A stretch of 64,000 nt of DNA from an uncultured Pseudomonadota bacterium (GCA_913058255.1 CAJXQU010000003.1:124001-188000), one strand, 5' to 3'. Counted from the first letter of the stretch, positions 1 to 10,429 are shown. The notes: generated by a model from the sequence alone, not told the origin. Made by a program: numbers and translations.

Positions 1-123
1 CAAGTAATACAAGCTTATCATTCCTATCATCAACTTCGTAAAAACTCGCTGGATCTAGAGAATCGTTCACGTCATTGGCGTCAATATCTACGCAACAAAC
101 CTTCTTCAGAATACATTAAATGA
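1..123 (+). CDS. C-terminal end of an unidentified protein (5' part outside window)
   Basis: The frame is open from the first base to a TGA at 121-123 and gives the last 40 residues of a protein, basic and aromatic, ending in EYIK. The stop overlaps the ATG of the next gene (ATGA), so the two are almost certainly translationally coupled. The pattern AY..Y..LR...L followed by a tryptophan loosely resembles the C-terminus of glutamine-synthetase adenylyltransferase (GlnE), but 40 residues are too few to name it. Confidence 0.6.
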   Translation, partial: QVIQAYHSYHQLRKNSLDLENRSRHWRQYLRNKPSSEYIK

Positions 124-881
124 AAGACGAACAATTGCTCCGCTACAGCCGCCAGATCATGCTTCCTGAAATGGACATCGAAGGCCAGCAAAAACTTTTA
201 AACTCAACCGTTATGTTGATCGGTTTGGGCGGTCTTGGCTCTCCCGTTTCCATGTATCTTGCCAGTGCTGGAATCGGTCATTTAGTTCTGGTGGATTTTG
301 ACACCGTTGAGTTATCCAACTTGCAAAGACAAATTGTGCATTCGAGCACCGATATTGATCGAGAAAAAGTTGAGTCCGCTAAAGACCGATTGCTCGGATT
401 AAACCCTGATTGCAAAATAACCACCATTAATAAGCAGCTTGATGACAACGAACTAGCAGAACAGGCTCGTTTAGTTGATGTCCTAATTGATGGCAGCGAT
501 AACTTCGCGACACGTTTTGCTGTTAACAAAGCCTCAGTAGAAACTAAAACCGCATTAGTCTCAGGTGCGGCGATTCGGTTTGAAGGTCAAGTCAGTGTCT
601 TTGATCCAAACCAAGAATCGAGTCCTTGCTATCGCTGTTTATATAGCGATGAAGAAATGGCAGCTGAAACCTGCAGCCAGACGGGAGTCGTTGCACCTTT
701 GCTCGGCGTGATAGGTTCTATGCAAGCTCTAGAGGCAATCAAACTGATCACAAATATCGGCAATAATTTAATTGGAAAATTATTATTATTCGACGCCATG
801 TCATCAGAATTTCAGACGATGAAATTTAAGAAAGATCCAGCCTGCCCTATTTGTGGCCCTCTCTCTGGAGGAGGCTTCTAG
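120..881 (+). CDS. moeB: MoeB/ThiF/HesA-family E1-like adenylyltransferase
   Basis: This E1-like enzyme activates the C-terminal glycine of a ubiquitin-fold sulfur carrier (MoaD or ThiS type) by adenylation, in the cytoplasm. The 253-residue length is normal for MoeB. Visible are the nucleotide-binding GLGGLG at 35-40, the Rossmann-edge aspartate in VLVDFD, the family motif SNLQRQ, two zinc-binding CxxC pairs (Cys170/173 and Cys242/245) and the candidate catalytic Cys185 in the ETCSQTGV loop. Its ATG overlaps the upstream stop, and its last codons contain the Shine-Dalgarno of the following JAMM peptidase gene. MoaD versus ThiS specificity cannot be told from sequence alone, and no carrier gene is in the window. 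Confidence 0.85.
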   Translation: MKDEQLLRYSRQIMLPEMDIEGQQKLLNSTVMLIGLGGLGSPVSMYLASAGIGHLVLVDFDTVELSNLQRQIVHSSTDIDREKVESAKDRLLGLNPDCKITTINKQLDDNELAEQARLVDVLIDGSDNFATRFAVNKASVETKTALVSGAAIRFEGQVSVFDPNQESSPCYRCLYSDEEMAAETCSQTGVVAPLLGVIGSMQALEAIKLITNIGNNLIGKLLLFDAMSSEFQTMKFKKDPACPICGPLSGGGF

Positions 882-885
882 AGAA

Positions 886-1287
886 ATGTCTTTCATCTTG
901 CCTCAAGTACTAAAGCAGCACATGTTAGATCACGTTTTAGAAACGCCCGAAGTCGAGGTCTGCGGATTATTGGCTGGCAATACTTCAGGCCTAACCAGCC
1001 TTTATCGAATCCCAAACATTGCAGACGATCCGACAACAACATTTTATATGCAGCCCCAAGCTCAAATAGCTGCGCTGCAAACAATGCGGCAGTCAGGCGA
1101 GCAACTTTGTGGAATTTATCATTCTCATCCTAACAGCGGAGCATCACCATCAAACAAAGATCGAGAACAAGCAGCCTACCCTGGGACGGCTTACTTCATC
1201 GTGTCCTTAATGTCGCCCGAACCCGTCATTGGATCGTTTATGTTTGATGGCGAAATATTTCAAGATCTTGAAATAGAAATTGATTGA
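886..1287 (+). CDS. JAMM/MPN-domain (M67-type) metallopeptidase
   Basis: A zinc isopeptidase-like protein of the Mec+/QbsD/RPN11 fold; bacterial members remove C-terminal residues or adducts from sulfur-carrier proteins. The full JAMM set is present: Glu24 in PEVEVCGLL, His79-Ser-His81-Pro, Ser89 and Asp92. The frame is open further upstream, but the ATG at 886 is chosen because GGAGGAGG at 867-874 sits 11 bases ahead of it, inside the end of the E1 gene. That gives 133 residues, a typical length. Gene pairing with an E1-like enzyme suggests a shared carrier substrate, which is inference. Confidence 0.82.
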   Translation: MSFILPQVLKQHMLDHVLETPEVEVCGLLAGNTSGLTSLYRIPNIADDPTTTFYMQPQAQIAALQTMRQSGEQLCGIYHSHPNSGASPSNKDREQAAYPGTAYFIVSLMSPEPVIGSFMFDGEIFQDLEIEID

Positions 1288-1288
1288 T

Positions 1289-1978
1289 TTATTCCAACCA
1301 CTTTTCTAATAAATCTCCCATTTTTTCTACACTCATCGGCGGCTTCGCTGACTCAAACCAAATTACCGACTGAGCGGCGATCATCGCCGCTAAAGCGTTA
1401 CCATTACTCAAACCAGAATCATCACGACAGGCATTCGGCTCCTTTGAGACAATATTGAATGCAGCACCTAACACTTTCTCTCGATCACTAGAGCGAAATT
1501 GTGAAGCGGCACTTGCGGGATCAGATGACAAAACGTCCATTTGAGCAACGGGCTTCTTCATCACCGTCATGACAAACTGCATCAAACTATCCAGTGAGTC
1601 AGGCACCGTTATCCCCTGCGCATTTAACCAACGATAAAACTCCGCAGGACTCACTTTCCAATCGCCTGTTTCATCATCAAGGTTCAGGACATTTGGCCCT
1701 GCATCTGTGGGTGATACACTTTCAAAAGCTTCCCAGGCTGCCGTTTCTAGTTCTTCAAATCCAGCTACGTTAAATAGCTCGGCCCATTTTTCAGGATCTA
1801 AACCTATCGCGAGAGGCATGCCTTCGTCACGCAAACTCCAATTCTCCTTTCGGATCCATTTCTCATAAATTTTTTGTTGGTCAAAAGGATCTTGCTCAAG
1901 GTTTTCTGTTATCTTTTCTAGTGCGGCATTTCCTAAATCAAACATTGCCTGAACCAGCTTATCCGCCGAATCACTCAT
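1289..1978 (-). CDS. Conserved-looking hypothetical protein, 229 aa
   Basis: Not recognised. The product is acidic, rich in alanine and leucine, and predicted mostly helical, with no signal peptide, membrane segment or cysteine motif (a single Cys near residue 183). It contains several Trp residues in its first half (EKWIRKENW, EKWAELF, ETAAWEAF). It is convergent with the JAMM gene (one base between stops) and divergent from yaaA, so it is transcribed alone. Codon use and base composition look like the neighbours, so it is probably a genuine host gene. Confidence 0.65.
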   Translation of the reverse strand: MSDSADKLVQAMFDLGNAALEKITENLEQDPFDQQKIYEKWIRKENWSLRDEGMPLAIGLDPEKWAELFNVAGFEELETAAWEAFESVSPTDAGPNVLNLDDETGDWKVSPAEFYRWLNAQGITVPDSLDSLMQFVMTVMKKPVAQMDVLSSDPASAASQFRSSDREKVLGAAFNIVSKEPNACRDDSGLSNGNALAAMIAAQSVIWFESAKPPMSVEKMGDLLEKWLE

Positions 1979-2046
1979 GGCTCATTATCTCCAAATAGCA
2001 TATTAAAAAGTTGTACAATAGGGTACATCAATTGAAGGTTGCAAAC

Positions 2047-2817
2047 ATGCAGATCATTATCTCACCAGCCAAAACTATGGATTTCGAATCAAAATCCAAA
2101 CTGACTGATCACTCTATTTCTGATTTCATTAACGAGAGTTGTGAGTTGATGGATCAGGTGAAACATCTTGATCCTACTGAACTCAGTTCATTGATGAAAA
2201 TTAGCGAGAAACTCGGTGAGTTAAACCATGAGCGTAATCAATCTTGGCAAACGCCATTCACGCTTGATAATGCAAAACAGTGTATTTACGCATTTAAAGG
2301 GGATGTATATATGGGACTGGATGCAGAGACTTTGAGCAAAAAAGATATTCAGTTCGCACAAAAACATTTACGTATTTTATCTGGCCTTTACGGCTTGTTA
2401 AAGCCTCTGGATTTAATTCAGCCCTATCGCTTAGAAATGGGAACTCGTTTTGCGAATAGCCGTGGTGCAAACCTTTATCAATATTGGGGGAATCGATTAA
2501 CTGATGCTTTGAGTGAAGAACTTCAAGATGACGCTACGCTAATCAATTTAGCATCTAATGAATATTCAAAAGTGTTACAACTAAAAAATATAGATGCAAA
2601 TGTTATAACACCGATCTTTAAGGATAAAAAAAATGGTGAGTATAAACTGATCAGCTTTTACGCGAAGAAAGCACGCGGCTTAATGAGTCGATACATTATC
2701 ACTAACAAGTTAACGAAAGCCTCACAGATTAAAAAGTTTGATATGGATGGCTATAAATTTAACCTTAACTTAACAAAGAATAATGACTGGGTTTTTACTC
2801 GCGAAGAAATTATCTAG
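2047..2817 (+). CDS. yaaA: Peroxide stress protein YaaA (DUF328)
   Basis: YaaA family protein; in E. coli it limits intracellular free iron and protects DNA and proteins during hydrogen-peroxide stress. The N-terminal signature IISPAKTMD and the later blocks FKGDVYMGLDA, LRILSGLYGLLKPLDLI, PYRLEMGT and IISF/YAKKARG are diagnostic. The start is placed at 2047 because GAAGG lies at 2034-2038 and family proteins begin MQIIISPAKTM; an in-frame upstream extension lacks a Shine-Dalgarno. This gives 256 residues, the usual size. It stands alone between a divergent hypothetical gene and a convergent chemoreceptor. Confidence 0.93.
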   Translation: MQIIISPAKTMDFESKSKLTDHSISDFINESCELMDQVKHLDPTELSSLMKISEKLGELNHERNQSWQTPFTLDNAKQCIYAFKGDVYMGLDAETLSKKDIQFAQKHLRILSGLYGLLKPLDLIQPYRLEMGTRFANSRGANLYQYWGNRLTDALSEELQDDATLINLASNEYSKVLQLKNIDANVITPIFKDKKNGEYKLISFYAKKARGLMSRYIITNKLTKASQIKKFDMDGYKFNLNLTKNNDWVFTREEII

Positions 2818-2892
2818 TTAAGCTCAACTCAGGATAATAATAGATAACCGCTAAAAAATGTGCAGAAAAGCTATTCTTATCTCTAAAAAGTA

Positions 2893-3987
2893 TCAATAGT
2901 TCAATTTACCTAGACAAACAATAATCTCAAAACTAGCATCTTCCATCTCTTTAATTTTGAGAAGGCTTTGATCAATATCGTCTGAATAAAACATATCGAT
3001 AGCCGCAGCACCAGCTTCATGCAGTCTTCGATGTGGTGTGTCTAATTGAGCATATGCCTTTGAGTCAGCAAAGTTCTCTTTACCAACTGTCTCATACCAG
3101 TTTCCAAGACGACAATCTCTGTGGCTAGAAAGATCAGCAGAGGTCTTATTTGAAACCCCCATAAACACTTGGTATACATCGAACTTATAAATTAAATGAT
3201 CCATTTTCACTAACTCAATAAAGCTTTGAATAGCACCGCTAGCTATTGTACTTTTCATCTCAACTGAAAGTGATAACAAATTATCCATATTATTGGTTGC
3301 ATCATCACTTATACTACCCATGTCATCCGTTTCGCCAAGTACCTTGTCCATTTGTGCTTTAGCTTCCAACGTATCTGACTGGATAATACTTACCAGGCCC
3401 TCTATATCATTAGTAGCGTCACCGGCTCGTGCTGCAAGGTTCCTAACTTCGTCAGCAACAACAGCAAAACCACGCCCCATTTCCCCTGCACGTGCAGCCT
3501 CAATTGCTGCATTTAGTGCTAGTAAGTTCGTCTGTTCAGAAATTGATTTGATCATATTTACGATCCCTCCAATATCTTCAGCACGTTTATTTAAATCTGA
3601 AACTTTTTTCGAGGTCATCGCAGTATCATCTGTCATCTGTTTCAACTTAGAAGCCATATTTGCAACTGCACAACTAGTATCAGATGAAAGTTCTCCTGCA
3701 TTGGATGCCAATTGTGATCTTGATTCCATTTCAGAAGTTATCTCTGCGAGTGAAGCTTGTACAGAGATTAAGGATTCATTAAAAAGAGGCATGTTTTTTA
3801 GGACATCTACCTTTAAATTGAAGGAAGAGTCTCTGTTTAGATCTTCAATGCTTTGCTTCTCAACTTGCTCTTTCAGTTTGTCTCGCTCTAACTCTACCTC
3901 AGCTAAACGAGCCTCTAGTGATTGAAGCTCTTCTGCAGAGTTAGCTGTATTATCATGTATTTGTTGTTTTTTACTAAAACCGAACAT
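2893..3987 (-). CDS. Soluble methyl-accepting chemotaxis-like protein with C-terminal CZB zinc domain
   Basis: Cytoplasmic chemoreceptor: no membrane segment or HAMP domain. The order is an N-terminal coiled coil (about residues 18-50), an MCP signalling hairpin with the conserved tip [19 protein letters not shown], and a C-terminal CZB (chemoreceptor zinc-binding) domain carrying the expected His, the CRLGNWY cysteine motif and a late HxxxH-like pair (HRRLHEAG). CZB domains bind zinc and in characterised cases sense zinc or hypochlorous acid. The start at 3987 (MFGFSKK) is preferred over one ten codons upstream that lacks a better ribosome site. No che genes lie nearby. It could also feed a diguanylate cyclase or other non-motility pathway. 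Confidence 0.85.
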   Translation of the reverse strand: MFGFSKKQQIHDNTANSAEELQSLEARLAEVELERDKLKEQVEKQSIEDLNRDSSFNLKVDVLKNMPLFNESLISVQASLAEITSEMESRSQLASNAGELSSDTSCAVANMASKLKQMTDDTAMTSKKVSDLNKRAEDIGGIVNMIKSISEQTNLLALNAAIEAARAGEMGRGFAVVADEVRNLAARAGDATNDIEGLVSIIQSDTLEAKAQMDKVLGETDDMGSISDDATNNMDNLLSLSVEMKSTIASGAIQSFIELVKMDHLIYKFDVYQVFMGVSNKTSADLSSHRDCRLGNWYETVGKENFADSKAYAQLDTPHRRLHEAGAAAIDMFYSDDIDQSLLKIKEMEDASFEIIVCLGKLNY

Positions 3988-4077
3988 AAGCTTTCTCTTT
4001 ATATAATAAATGATCATTCACTTGTAACTATACCAAAGCAATTCTTATTCCAATTTTTAGTAACCAAGAGGTAACTC

Positions 4078-5751
4078 ATGTCTCAATACGTCTTTTCTAT
4101 GAATAGAGTTAGTAAGGTTGTCCCACCTAAACGGACTATTCTTCGTGATATCTCCTTAAGCTTTTTCCCCGGAGCAAAGATTGGGGTTCTTGGACTTAAT
4201 GGATCAGGAAAATCTACTCTACTTAAGATAATGGCTGGTCTCGATAAGGAGTTCCAAGGTGAAGCCATTCCTATGAAAAATCTAAATATAGGATATCTCC
4301 CACAAGAACCCCAGTTAAACCCCCAAAAAAATGTCCGAGGCAATGTTGAGGAAGGTGTGGCTGAAACCATTGAGCTATTAAAAAAATTTGATGAAATAAA
4401 TGCGCGCTTTGCTGAGCCGATGAGTGATGATGAAATGACTCAACTTCTAGAGAACCAGGCCAAGGTGCAAACAGCTATCGATGCTGCTGGAGCATGGGAA
4501 CTCGATCGGAAATTAGAAATGGCTGCAGATGCTTTACGTTTACCAGCATGGGATTCTGATGTAACGACGCTTTCTGGGGGTGAACGTAGACGTGTTGCGC
4601 TATGTAGGCTTTTGTTATCTTCACCCGATATGTTACTACTGGATGAGCCAACAAATCACTTGGATGCAGAGTCTGTTGCATGGTTAGAACGATTTCTTGA
4701 ACAGTTCGAAGGGACCGTTATTGCTGTTACACATGACCGATATTTTTTAGATAATGTCGCAGAGTGGATATTAGAACTTGATAGGGGACATGGTATTCCT
4801 TGGGAAGGCAATTACTCTTCATGGTTAGATCAGAAAGAACAGCGTTTAGAACAAGAAGAAAAACAACAGCGTTCGCATCAAAAAGCTATCAAAGCTGAGC
4901 TTGAATGGGTTCGTGGCGGTGTTAAAGGCAGACATGCTAAAAGTAAAGCACGTTTACAAAAATTTGATGACCTTAACGCAAGTGACTTTCAACAGCGCAA
5001 TGAAACAAATGAAATTTATATCCCACCTGGGCCTAGGCTCGGTAATATTGTTGTCGAGGCCTTAAATTTAAAGAAAACTTATAACGATAAGCTGTTATAC
5101 GATGATTTAACTTTCAGTTTACCCCCAGGGGGAATCGTCGGCATTATTGGCGCAAATGGAGCCGGTAAGACAACACTGTTTAAATTAATCACCGGTCAAG
5201 AGCAAGCTGATGGAGGTAATCTCAAAATTGGTGAAACTGTTCAACTTGCCTACGTCGATCAAAGTAGAGATGCATTAGATGATAAAAAAACAGTTTGGGA
5301 AGAGATCTCTGGCGGCCAGGACATTATCAAAGTAAATAATTATGAGTGTCTTTCGAGAAGTTATGTAGGTCGATTTAATTTCAAAGGTGGTGATCAACAA
5401 AAACAGATCGGTCAGCTTTCTGGTGGGGAACGTAACCGTGTTCACCTAGCCAAAATGCTACGTTCTGGTGGTAATGTTCTACTGCTGGATGAGCCAACCA
5501 ATGACCTCGATATAGAAACTCTCAGAGCATTAGAAGAGGCTCTGCTAAACTTCCCTGGCTGCATAGTAGTCATATCACATGATCGTTGGTTCCTTGATCG
5601 TATCGCGACACATATACTTGCTTTCGAAGGCGATAGTCAAATAACTTGGTTTGAAGGAGATTATTCAGATTATGAACAAGATCGAAAGAAACGACTTGGA
5701 GATGATGCAAATCAACCACATCGAGTGAAATTTAAGCCTCTACCAGATTAG
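4078..5751 (+). CDS. ettA: Energy-dependent translational throttle protein EttA (ABC-F)
   Basis: A 557-residue soluble ABC-F ATPase that binds the ribosomal E site and gates the first elongation step according to ATP/ADP ratio. Two nucleotide-binding domains are visible: Walker [10 protein letters not shown] and GANGAGKTT, signatures [11 protein letters not shown] and [11 protein letters not shown], Walker [12 protein letters not shown] and [11 protein letters not shown]. They flank the inter-domain linker with the arm and the basic [10 protein letters not shown] segment typical of EttA. Length and C-terminus match the family (E. coli 555). It is divergent from the chemoreceptor gene, with a promoter region of about 90 bases, and shares a symmetrical terminator with rplQ. 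Confidence 0.96.
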   Translation: MSQYVFSMNRVSKVVPPKRTILRDISLSFFPGAKIGVLGLNGSGKSTLLKIMAGLDKEFQGEAIPMKNLNIGYLPQEPQLNPQKNVRGNVEEGVAETIELLKKFDEINARFAEPMSDDEMTQLLENQAKVQTAIDAAGAWELDRKLEMAADALRLPAWDSDVTTLSGGERRRVALCRLLLSSPDMLLLDEPTNHLDAESVAWLERFLEQFEGTVIAVTHDRYFLDNVAEWILELDRGHGIPWEGNYSSWLDQKEQRLEQEEKQQRSHQKAIKAELEWVRGGVKGRHAKSKARLQKFDDLNASDFQQRNETNEIYIPPGPRLGNIVVEALNLKKTYNDKLLYDDLTFSLPPGGIVGIIGANGAGKTTLFKLITGQEQADGGNLKIGETVQLAYVDQSRDALDDKKTVWEEISGGQDIIKVNNYECLSRSYVGRFNFKGGDQQKQIGQLSGGERNRVHLAKMLRSGGNVLLLDEPTNDLDIETLRALEEALLNFPGCIVVISHDRWFLDRIATHILAFEGDSQITWFEGDYSDYEQDRKKRLGDDANQPHRVKFKPLPD

Positions 5752-5947
5752 GTATATGAACATCTGTCCGAAGATAAACATTAAAAACTCATTAAATTTG
5801 ATGTGCCATAATCAACTAATCTAAATGGCAATATGCGTCTCTGTGGCAGACCCTGCATGTTTAAAACTTAATAGTTAACAAATACAGTAGAAAGAAACAT
5901 TCATTAGCTGAACATATCCCAAAATTAACACTCATATTTAAAAACAT

Positions 5948-5976
5948 AAAAAAAGCCGGTTTAACCGGCTTTTTTT
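5948..5976 (-). terminator. Bidirectional rho-independent terminator between ettA and rplQ
   Basis: A perfect inverted repeat AAAGCCGGTT/AACCGGCTTT is flanked by an A-run on one side and a T-run on the other, so it can terminate in both directions. It lies 22 bases past the rplQ stop (minus strand), ending the alpha operon, and about 200 bases past ettA (plus strand). Confidence 0.92.
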
Positions 5977-5998
5977 ATAAAAACAAAACTAATTTATA

Positions 5999-6385
5999 TT
6001 ATGCTTCCGATATTTCCTCTTCTACTTCGGGTCTATCAACTAATTCGACGATAGCCATAGGCGCTGAATCACCTGGACGGAAACCACATTTAAGAACTCT
6101 AAGGTAGCCACCTGGACGATTAGCATATCGAGGACCTAGCTCTGTAAACAGCTTAGCTACCATTGCTTTATCACGTAATCGAGCAAATGCTAAACGGCGA
6201 TTCGCAACAGTATCATTTTTAGCAAGAGTAATTAGCGGTTCTGCAGTACGACGAAGTTCTTTAGCTTTAGGCAAAGTAGTTTTGATTATTTCATGTTCAA
6301 ATAATGAATTTGCCATGTTTTTGAACATTGCCTTTCTATGACTGCTAGTTCGGTTTAATTTCCGACCACTTTTTAAATGACGCAT
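5999..6385 (-). CDS. rplQ: 50S ribosomal protein L17
   Basis: Large-subunit protein near the exit tunnel. The 128 residues start [12 protein letters not shown] and contain the family block [18 protein letters not shown] and the glycine-rich [15 protein letters not shown]. It is the last gene of the alpha operon, 19 bases after rpoA, and is followed by a strong terminator. The acidic tail EVEEEISEA is longer than in E. coli but within the range of the family. Confidence 0.97.
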   Translation of the reverse strand: MRHLKSGRKLNRTSSHRKAMFKNMANSLFEHEIIKTTLPKAKELRRTAEPLITLAKNDTVANRRLAFARLRDKAMVAKLFTELGPRYANRPGGYLRVLKCGFRPGDSAPMAIVELVDRPEVEEEISEA

Positions 6386-6404
6386 TATCTTTAATTCCTA
6401 AATA

Positions 6405-7409
6405 TTATTGAGCGCTTGTAACGCTTCCAATTAAGTCTTTTGGTGGCCAATTCTCAAGACGCATGCCTAAAGATAAACCACGGGCAGCAAGTACGCTCTT
6501 AATCTCTGTTAATGACTTCTTACCCAAATTAGGCGTCTTAAGAAGTTCTACTTCAGTTCTTTGAATCAAGTCACCAATATAACAAATACTTTCAGCTTTC
6601 AAGCAATTTGCTGAACGGACTGTAAGCTCTAGATCATCGATTGAGCGTAGCAGAATCGGGTCTATTTCAACCTCTTCTTCTTTCTCAGGCTCGGTTGGCT
6701 CAATTGTACTTAAGTCAACAAATACTGATAACTGATCAAGTAATACTTTTACAGCACTTTTAAGGGCTTCTTCTGGATCTACAGCACCGTTAGTTTCAAT
6801 CTCTAGTACCAAACGATCTAAATCTGTTCTTTGATCAACACGTGCACTTTGAACTTCATACGCAACACGTCTTATCGGGCTAAAAGAGGCATCTAGCTTT
6901 AAATTTCCAATAGCTTGGTCAGTATCATCAGCTGCAACCCTGGCAGTCGCTGGCACATAGCCTCGACCTTTCATGACCTTCATGGTCATATTAAACTCAG
7001 CACCTTCTGTCAAGGTTGCTATATGTAGGTCTTTATTTACGATCTCAACATCATGGTCAACCTTAATGTCGCCTGCTACAACTTTGCCAGGACCCTTTTT
7101 GTTAACCGATATTATTGATTCGTCTTTAGAGTGCATCTCAATTGCTAGACCTTTAAGGTTTAGCAAAATGTCTGTCACGTCTTCTTGCACGCCATCTACA
7201 CTAGTGTATTCATGGAGTACGCCTTCGATTTCTGCTTCAACAACAGCTGCCCCAGGGATTGACGACAATAATACTCTTCGTAATGCATTACCTAGAGTGT
7301 GACCAAAACCTCGGTCCAGAGGCTCTAGTACTAACTTAGCATTGTTCTCATTTATAAAATCTACATCAACTATACGTGGCTTTAAAAATTCCGTAGCGGA
7401 AGTGGCCAT
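6405..7409 (-). CDS. rpoA: DNA-directed RNA polymerase subunit alpha
   Basis: Alpha subunit (334 residues) that dimerises to scaffold RNA polymerase assembly. The N-terminal domain carries [23 protein letters not shown]; an acidic linker rich in Glu (around residues 240-248) precedes the C-terminal domain with the UP-element/activator surface and the helix-hairpin-helix region [19 protein letters not shown]. It lies between rpsD and rplQ in the alpha operon, as in other gammaproteobacteria. Confidence 0.98.
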   Translation of the reverse strand: MATSATEFLKPRIVDVDFINENNAKLVLEPLDRGFGHTLGNALRRVLLSSIPGAAVVEAEIEGVLHEYTSVDGVQEDVTDILLNLKGLAIEMHSKDESIISVNKKGPGKVVAGDIKVDHDVEIVNKDLHIATLTEGAEFNMTMKVMKGRGYVPATARVAADDTDQAIGNLKLDASFSPIRRVAYEVQSARVDQRTDLDRLVLEIETNGAVDPEEALKSAVKVLLDQLSVFVDLSTIEPTEPEKEEEVEIDPILLRSIDDLELTVRSANCLKAESICYIGDLIQRTEVELLKTPNLGKKSLTEIKSVLAARGLSLGMRLENWPPKDLIGSVTSAQ

Positions 7410-7430
7410 AAGGTAATCTCCTAACCAGTA

Positions 7431-8054
7431 TTATTTAGAATATAGCTCGACAACAAGAGATTCATTGATGTCTGAAGGCAAATCACTTCTATCAGGAATA
7501 GATTTGAAAATCCCCTCCATCGCCTTAGCATTGACTTGCATCCACTCCGGGATACCAAACTGCTCAGCCAAAACCAATGAATCTTGTATTCTTACTTGGT
7601 TGCGACTTTTCTCTCTTACTGTGATGACATCATCTGCAGATACACTATAGGATGGTATGTTTACAGACTGGCCATTAACTAGAATAGCTTTATGGCTGAC
7701 AAGTTGCCTTGATTCTGATCGTGTAGAACCAAAACCCATACGATAAACAACATTATCCAAACGGCATTCAAGAAGTTTCAATAAGTTTTCACCTGTAGAT
7801 CCTTTTGTCTTAGATGCTTTTTTGTAATAGTTTCTAAACTGACGTTCTAAAACACCATACATTTGGCGTAACTTTTGTTTTTCGTTAAGCTGAACTGCAT
7901 AGTCAGACATTCGACGCTGTCGATTATCACCATGTTGCCCAGGTGGTTTTTCTAACTGACATTTAGACTCTATTGGCCTAGCATGACTTTTAAGAAAAAG
8001 ATCAACACCATGTCGTCTACTTAACTTACATTTTGGTCCTATGTATCTAGCCAT
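7431..8054 (-). CDS. rpsD: 30S ribosomal protein S4
   Basis: Primary 16S rRNA-binding assembly protein and, in E. coli, translational repressor of the alpha operon. It has 207 residues: the N-terminal [16 protein letters not shown], the PGQHG segment and a central S4 RNA-binding domain ([31 protein letters not shown]). Fourth ribosomal gene of the alpha operon, between rpsK and rpoA with short spacers. Confidence 0.97.
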   Translation of the reverse strand: MARYIGPKCKLSRRHGVDLFLKSHARPIESKCQLEKPPGQHGDNRQRRMSDYAVQLNEKQKLRQMYGVLERQFRNYYKKASKTKGSTGENLLKLLECRLDNVVYRMGFGSTRSESRQLVSHKAILVNGQSVNIPSYSVSADDVITVREKSRNQVRIQDSLVLAEQFGIPEWMQVNAKAMEGIFKSIPDRSDLPSDINESLVVELYSK

Positions 8055-8068
8055 ATCAGTGCTCTACT

Positions 8069-8458
8069 CTATACTCTTCTTTTCTTAGGTGGACGACAGC
8101 CATTATGAGGAATTGGCGTCACATCCGTAATATTACTAATCTTGAAACCTGCATTATTCAATGCGCGTACAGCAGAGTCACGACCAGGCCCAGGACCTTT
8201 AACGAATACATCTACATTTTGTATTCCATATTCGTTCATCGTATCGGTTAGCTTTTCAGCAGCAACCTGTGCCGCGAAAGGTGTGCTTTTACGGGAACCG
8301 CGAAAACCACTACCGCCAGCTGTTGCCCATGCTAGAACATTGCCTTGACGATCTGTAATAGTAATAATTGTATTGTTAAATGATGCATGCACGTGAGCTG
8401 CTGCATCAACAACGGTTCGTTTGATTCGCTTTTTAGCTCGTCCTGGTGACTTTGCCAT
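8069..8458 (-). CDS. rpsK: 30S ribosomal protein S11
   Basis: Platform protein of the small subunit. The 129-residue sequence has the hallmarks [35 protein letters not shown], and the C-terminal [12 protein letters not shown] that ends nearly all bacterial S11 proteins. It lies in the alpha operon between rpsM (38 bases upstream) and rpsD. Confidence 0.98.
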   Translation of the reverse strand: MAKSPGRAKKRIKRTVVDAAAHVHASFNNTIITITDRQGNVLAWATAGGSGFRGSRKSTPFAAQVAAEKLTDTMNEYGIQNVDVFVKGPGPGRDSAVRALNNAGFKISNITDVTPIPHNGCRPPKKRRV

Positions 8459-8496
8459 AATTCTTTAAACCTGAGTTTATATTAGCTGAACTGAAA

Positions 8497-8853
8497 TTAT
8501 TTACGGATTGGCTTTCGTGGCCCTTTCCGTGTTCTTGCATTTGTCTTTGTTCTTTGACCGCGAAGAGGCAAGCCACGACGATGTCGAATTCCTCGATTAC
8601 AACCAAGATCCATAAGGCGCTTGATATTCATCGAAACTTCTCGACGCAAATCACCTTCGACTTGAAACGAACCAACAGCAGCACGTAGCTTTTCAAGCTG
8701 CTCTTCAGTTAATTCTTTGATCTTTTGTTCAGGCACAACACCAGTTTCCATGCAAATATCTTTTGCACGGTTCCGACCTATACCATAGATATATGTCAAT
8801 GCTATTACGGTGTGTTTTTGATCTGGGATGTTTACCCCTGCAACACGAGCCAT
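8497..8853 (-). CDS. rpsM: 30S ribosomal protein S13
   Basis: Head protein that contacts the P-site tRNA and bridges to the large subunit. The 118 residues start [10 protein letters not shown] and include [11 protein letters not shown], the basic [25 protein letters not shown] tail region, and a Lys/Arg-rich end. First gene of the alpha operon after the rpmJ spacer of about 90 bases. Confidence 0.98.
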   Translation of the reverse strand: MARVAGVNIPDQKHTVIALTYIYGIGRNRAKDICMETGVVPEQKIKELTEEQLEKLRAAVGSFQVEGDLRREVSMNIKRLMDLGCNRGIRHRRGLPLRGQRTKTNARTRKGPRKPIRK

Positions 8854-8942
8854 TCTTTGTCTCCTAACGATCTATCTGTTTATTGCTAAAAAGGCGCGAG
8901 ATACTAGTCTTTTATGCGCATTTAATCAAGGTTTATTATAAA

Positions 8943-9056
8943 TCAACCTTGTCTTTGTTTGTGTCTACCATCTTTACAGATGACTCGAACGACACCCTTT
9001 CGACGTACAATCTTACAATTTCTACACATTTTTTTTACTGAAGCTCTTACTTTCAT
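8943..9056 (-). CDS. rpmJ: 50S ribosomal protein L36
   Basis: A 37-codon gene read directly from the minus strand between secY and rpsM: it begins [15 protein letters not shown] and ends GRHKQRQG. The zinc-binding set CxxC, C and H (C11, C14, C27, H32) is intact, so this is the zinc-containing C+ form. It is the last gene of the spc operon, 20 bases after secY, as in E. coli. Confidence 0.95.
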   Translation of the reverse strand: MKVRASVKKMCRNCKIVRRKGVVRVICKDGRHKQRQG

Positions 9057-9076
9057 CTCAAATTCCTCTAAAACCT

Positions 9077-10429
9077 TTACCGGCCATAACCTTTAAGGTT
9101 AGCTTTCTTCATTAAGCCTTCATATTGATGTGACATGAGATGCGACTGTACTTGAGACATAAAGTCCATCACGACAACAACAATGATCAATAGTGACGTT
9201 CCACCGAAGTAGAACGGCACACTAAATTTTAATATCAAGAACTCAGGTAGTAAGCAAACTAAGGTTATGTAGGTTGCACCAGCCATAGTCAAACGAGTCA
9301 TAACACCATCAATATACTTAGCTGTTTGTTCCCCAGGTCTAATCCCGGGTATAAACGCGCCTGATTTCTTTAAGTTGTCCGCAGTTTCACGAGGGTTAAA
9401 CACTAACGCCGTATAGAAAAAACAGAAAAATATAATTGCTGCCGCATAGAACATGACATATAGAGGCTGTCCTGGAGAAAGTGTTGTACTTATATCTTTC
9501 AACCATCCCATTCCATCTTTGCTTCCAAACCAGCCAGCTATCGTGCTTGGAAAGAGAATAATGCTCGAAGCGAAAATGGGAGGAATTACACCAGCCATAT
9601 TAAGCTTAAGAGGTAAGTGACTAGCTTGGCCACCATACATCTTACGCCCTACTTGTTTTTTAGCATAGTTAACTGTAATACGCCGTTGTGCTCGCTCAAC
9701 ATAGATAACAAATGCTGTTACTAACAACGCAAGCGTAAACAAGCCAAATACCATTAACCAATGTAATGAACCTGTTCTTGCCATCTCGATAGTCCCACCA
9801 ACAGCAGTTGGAAGTCCAGCGACAATTCCTGCAAAGATTATAATAGAAATACCGTTACCAATACCTCTTTCAGTGATCTGTTCTCCAAGCCACATCAAAA
9901 ATAGCGTACCTGTAACTAGTGTTGTTACAGCAGTCAATCTGAAAGCTATACCGGGATCTATAACCAAACTTTGTGCGCCAGCTGATTGACCTTCTAGCGC
10001 GACAGCAATTCCTAACGCTTGGAATGTAGCTAAGACTACCGTTCCATATCTTGTATATTGTGTGATTTTGCGTCGACCGGCCTCACCTTCTTTCTTTAGC
10101 TGCTCAAGCTTCGGATGAACAACGGTAAGAAGCTGCATAATTATTGATGCAGAGATATATGGCATTATGCCAAGCGCCACTACTGAGAACCTTTCTAGAG
10201 CACCTCCAGAAAACATGTTAAACATGTCCAAGATAGTCCCTTTTTGCTGCTCAAAGATTGCGGCAAGTGCATATGGATTAATCCCAGGAACAGGTATGTG
10301 TGTACATATCCTAAAAACAATTATTGCTCCTATTAAAAAGAACAATCTTTGTTTTAGTTCTGAAACTTCACCAATACCCGATAACCCACCCGGTAATGCA
10401 GCTTGTTGTTTTTTCTTTTTAGAAGCCAC
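9077..10429 (-). CDS. secY: Protein translocase subunit SecY
   Basis: Channel subunit of the SecYEG inner-membrane translocon, 450 residues with about ten membrane helices and conserved blocks such as [25 protein letters not shown] (the plug and second helix), [14 protein letters not shown] and the cytoplasmic loop with [23 protein letters not shown]. The start is GTG; the A of the rplO stop and the GTG interlock (TAGTG), indicating coupling. Seventh-from-last position in spc is standard: rplO-secY-rpmJ. Confidence 0.97.
   Translation of the reverse strand: MASKKKKQQAALPGGLSGIGEVSELKQRLFFLIGAIIVFRICTHIPVPGINPYALAAIFEQQKGTILDMFNMFSGGALERFSVVALGIMPYISASIIMQLLTVVHPKLEQLKKEGEAGRRKITQYTRYGTVVLATFQALGIAVALEGQSAGAQSLVIDPGIAFRLTAVTTLVTGTLFLMWLGEQITERGIGNGISIIIFAGIVAGLPTAVGGTIEMARTGSLHWLMVFGLFTLALLVTAFVIYVERAQRRITVNYAKKQVGRKMYGGQASHLPLKLNMAGVIPPIFASSIILFPSTIAGWFGSKDGMGWLKDISTTLSPGQPLYVMFYAAAIIFFCFFYTALVFNPRETADNLKKSGAFIPGIRPGEQTAKYIDGVMTRLTMAGATYITLVCLLPEFLILKFSVPFYFGGTSLLIIVVVVMDFMSQVQSHLMSHQYEGLMKKANLKGYGR

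Noticed and set aside
860-881. C-terminal Gly-Gly-Gly-Phe of the E1-like enzyme looks like the tail of an unprocessed sulfur-carrier protein (QbsE ends GGCF)
   Set aside because: Those three Gly codons are GGAGGAGGC, which is the Shine-Dalgarno of the next gene. The tail is most simply a by-product of the embedded ribosome site.
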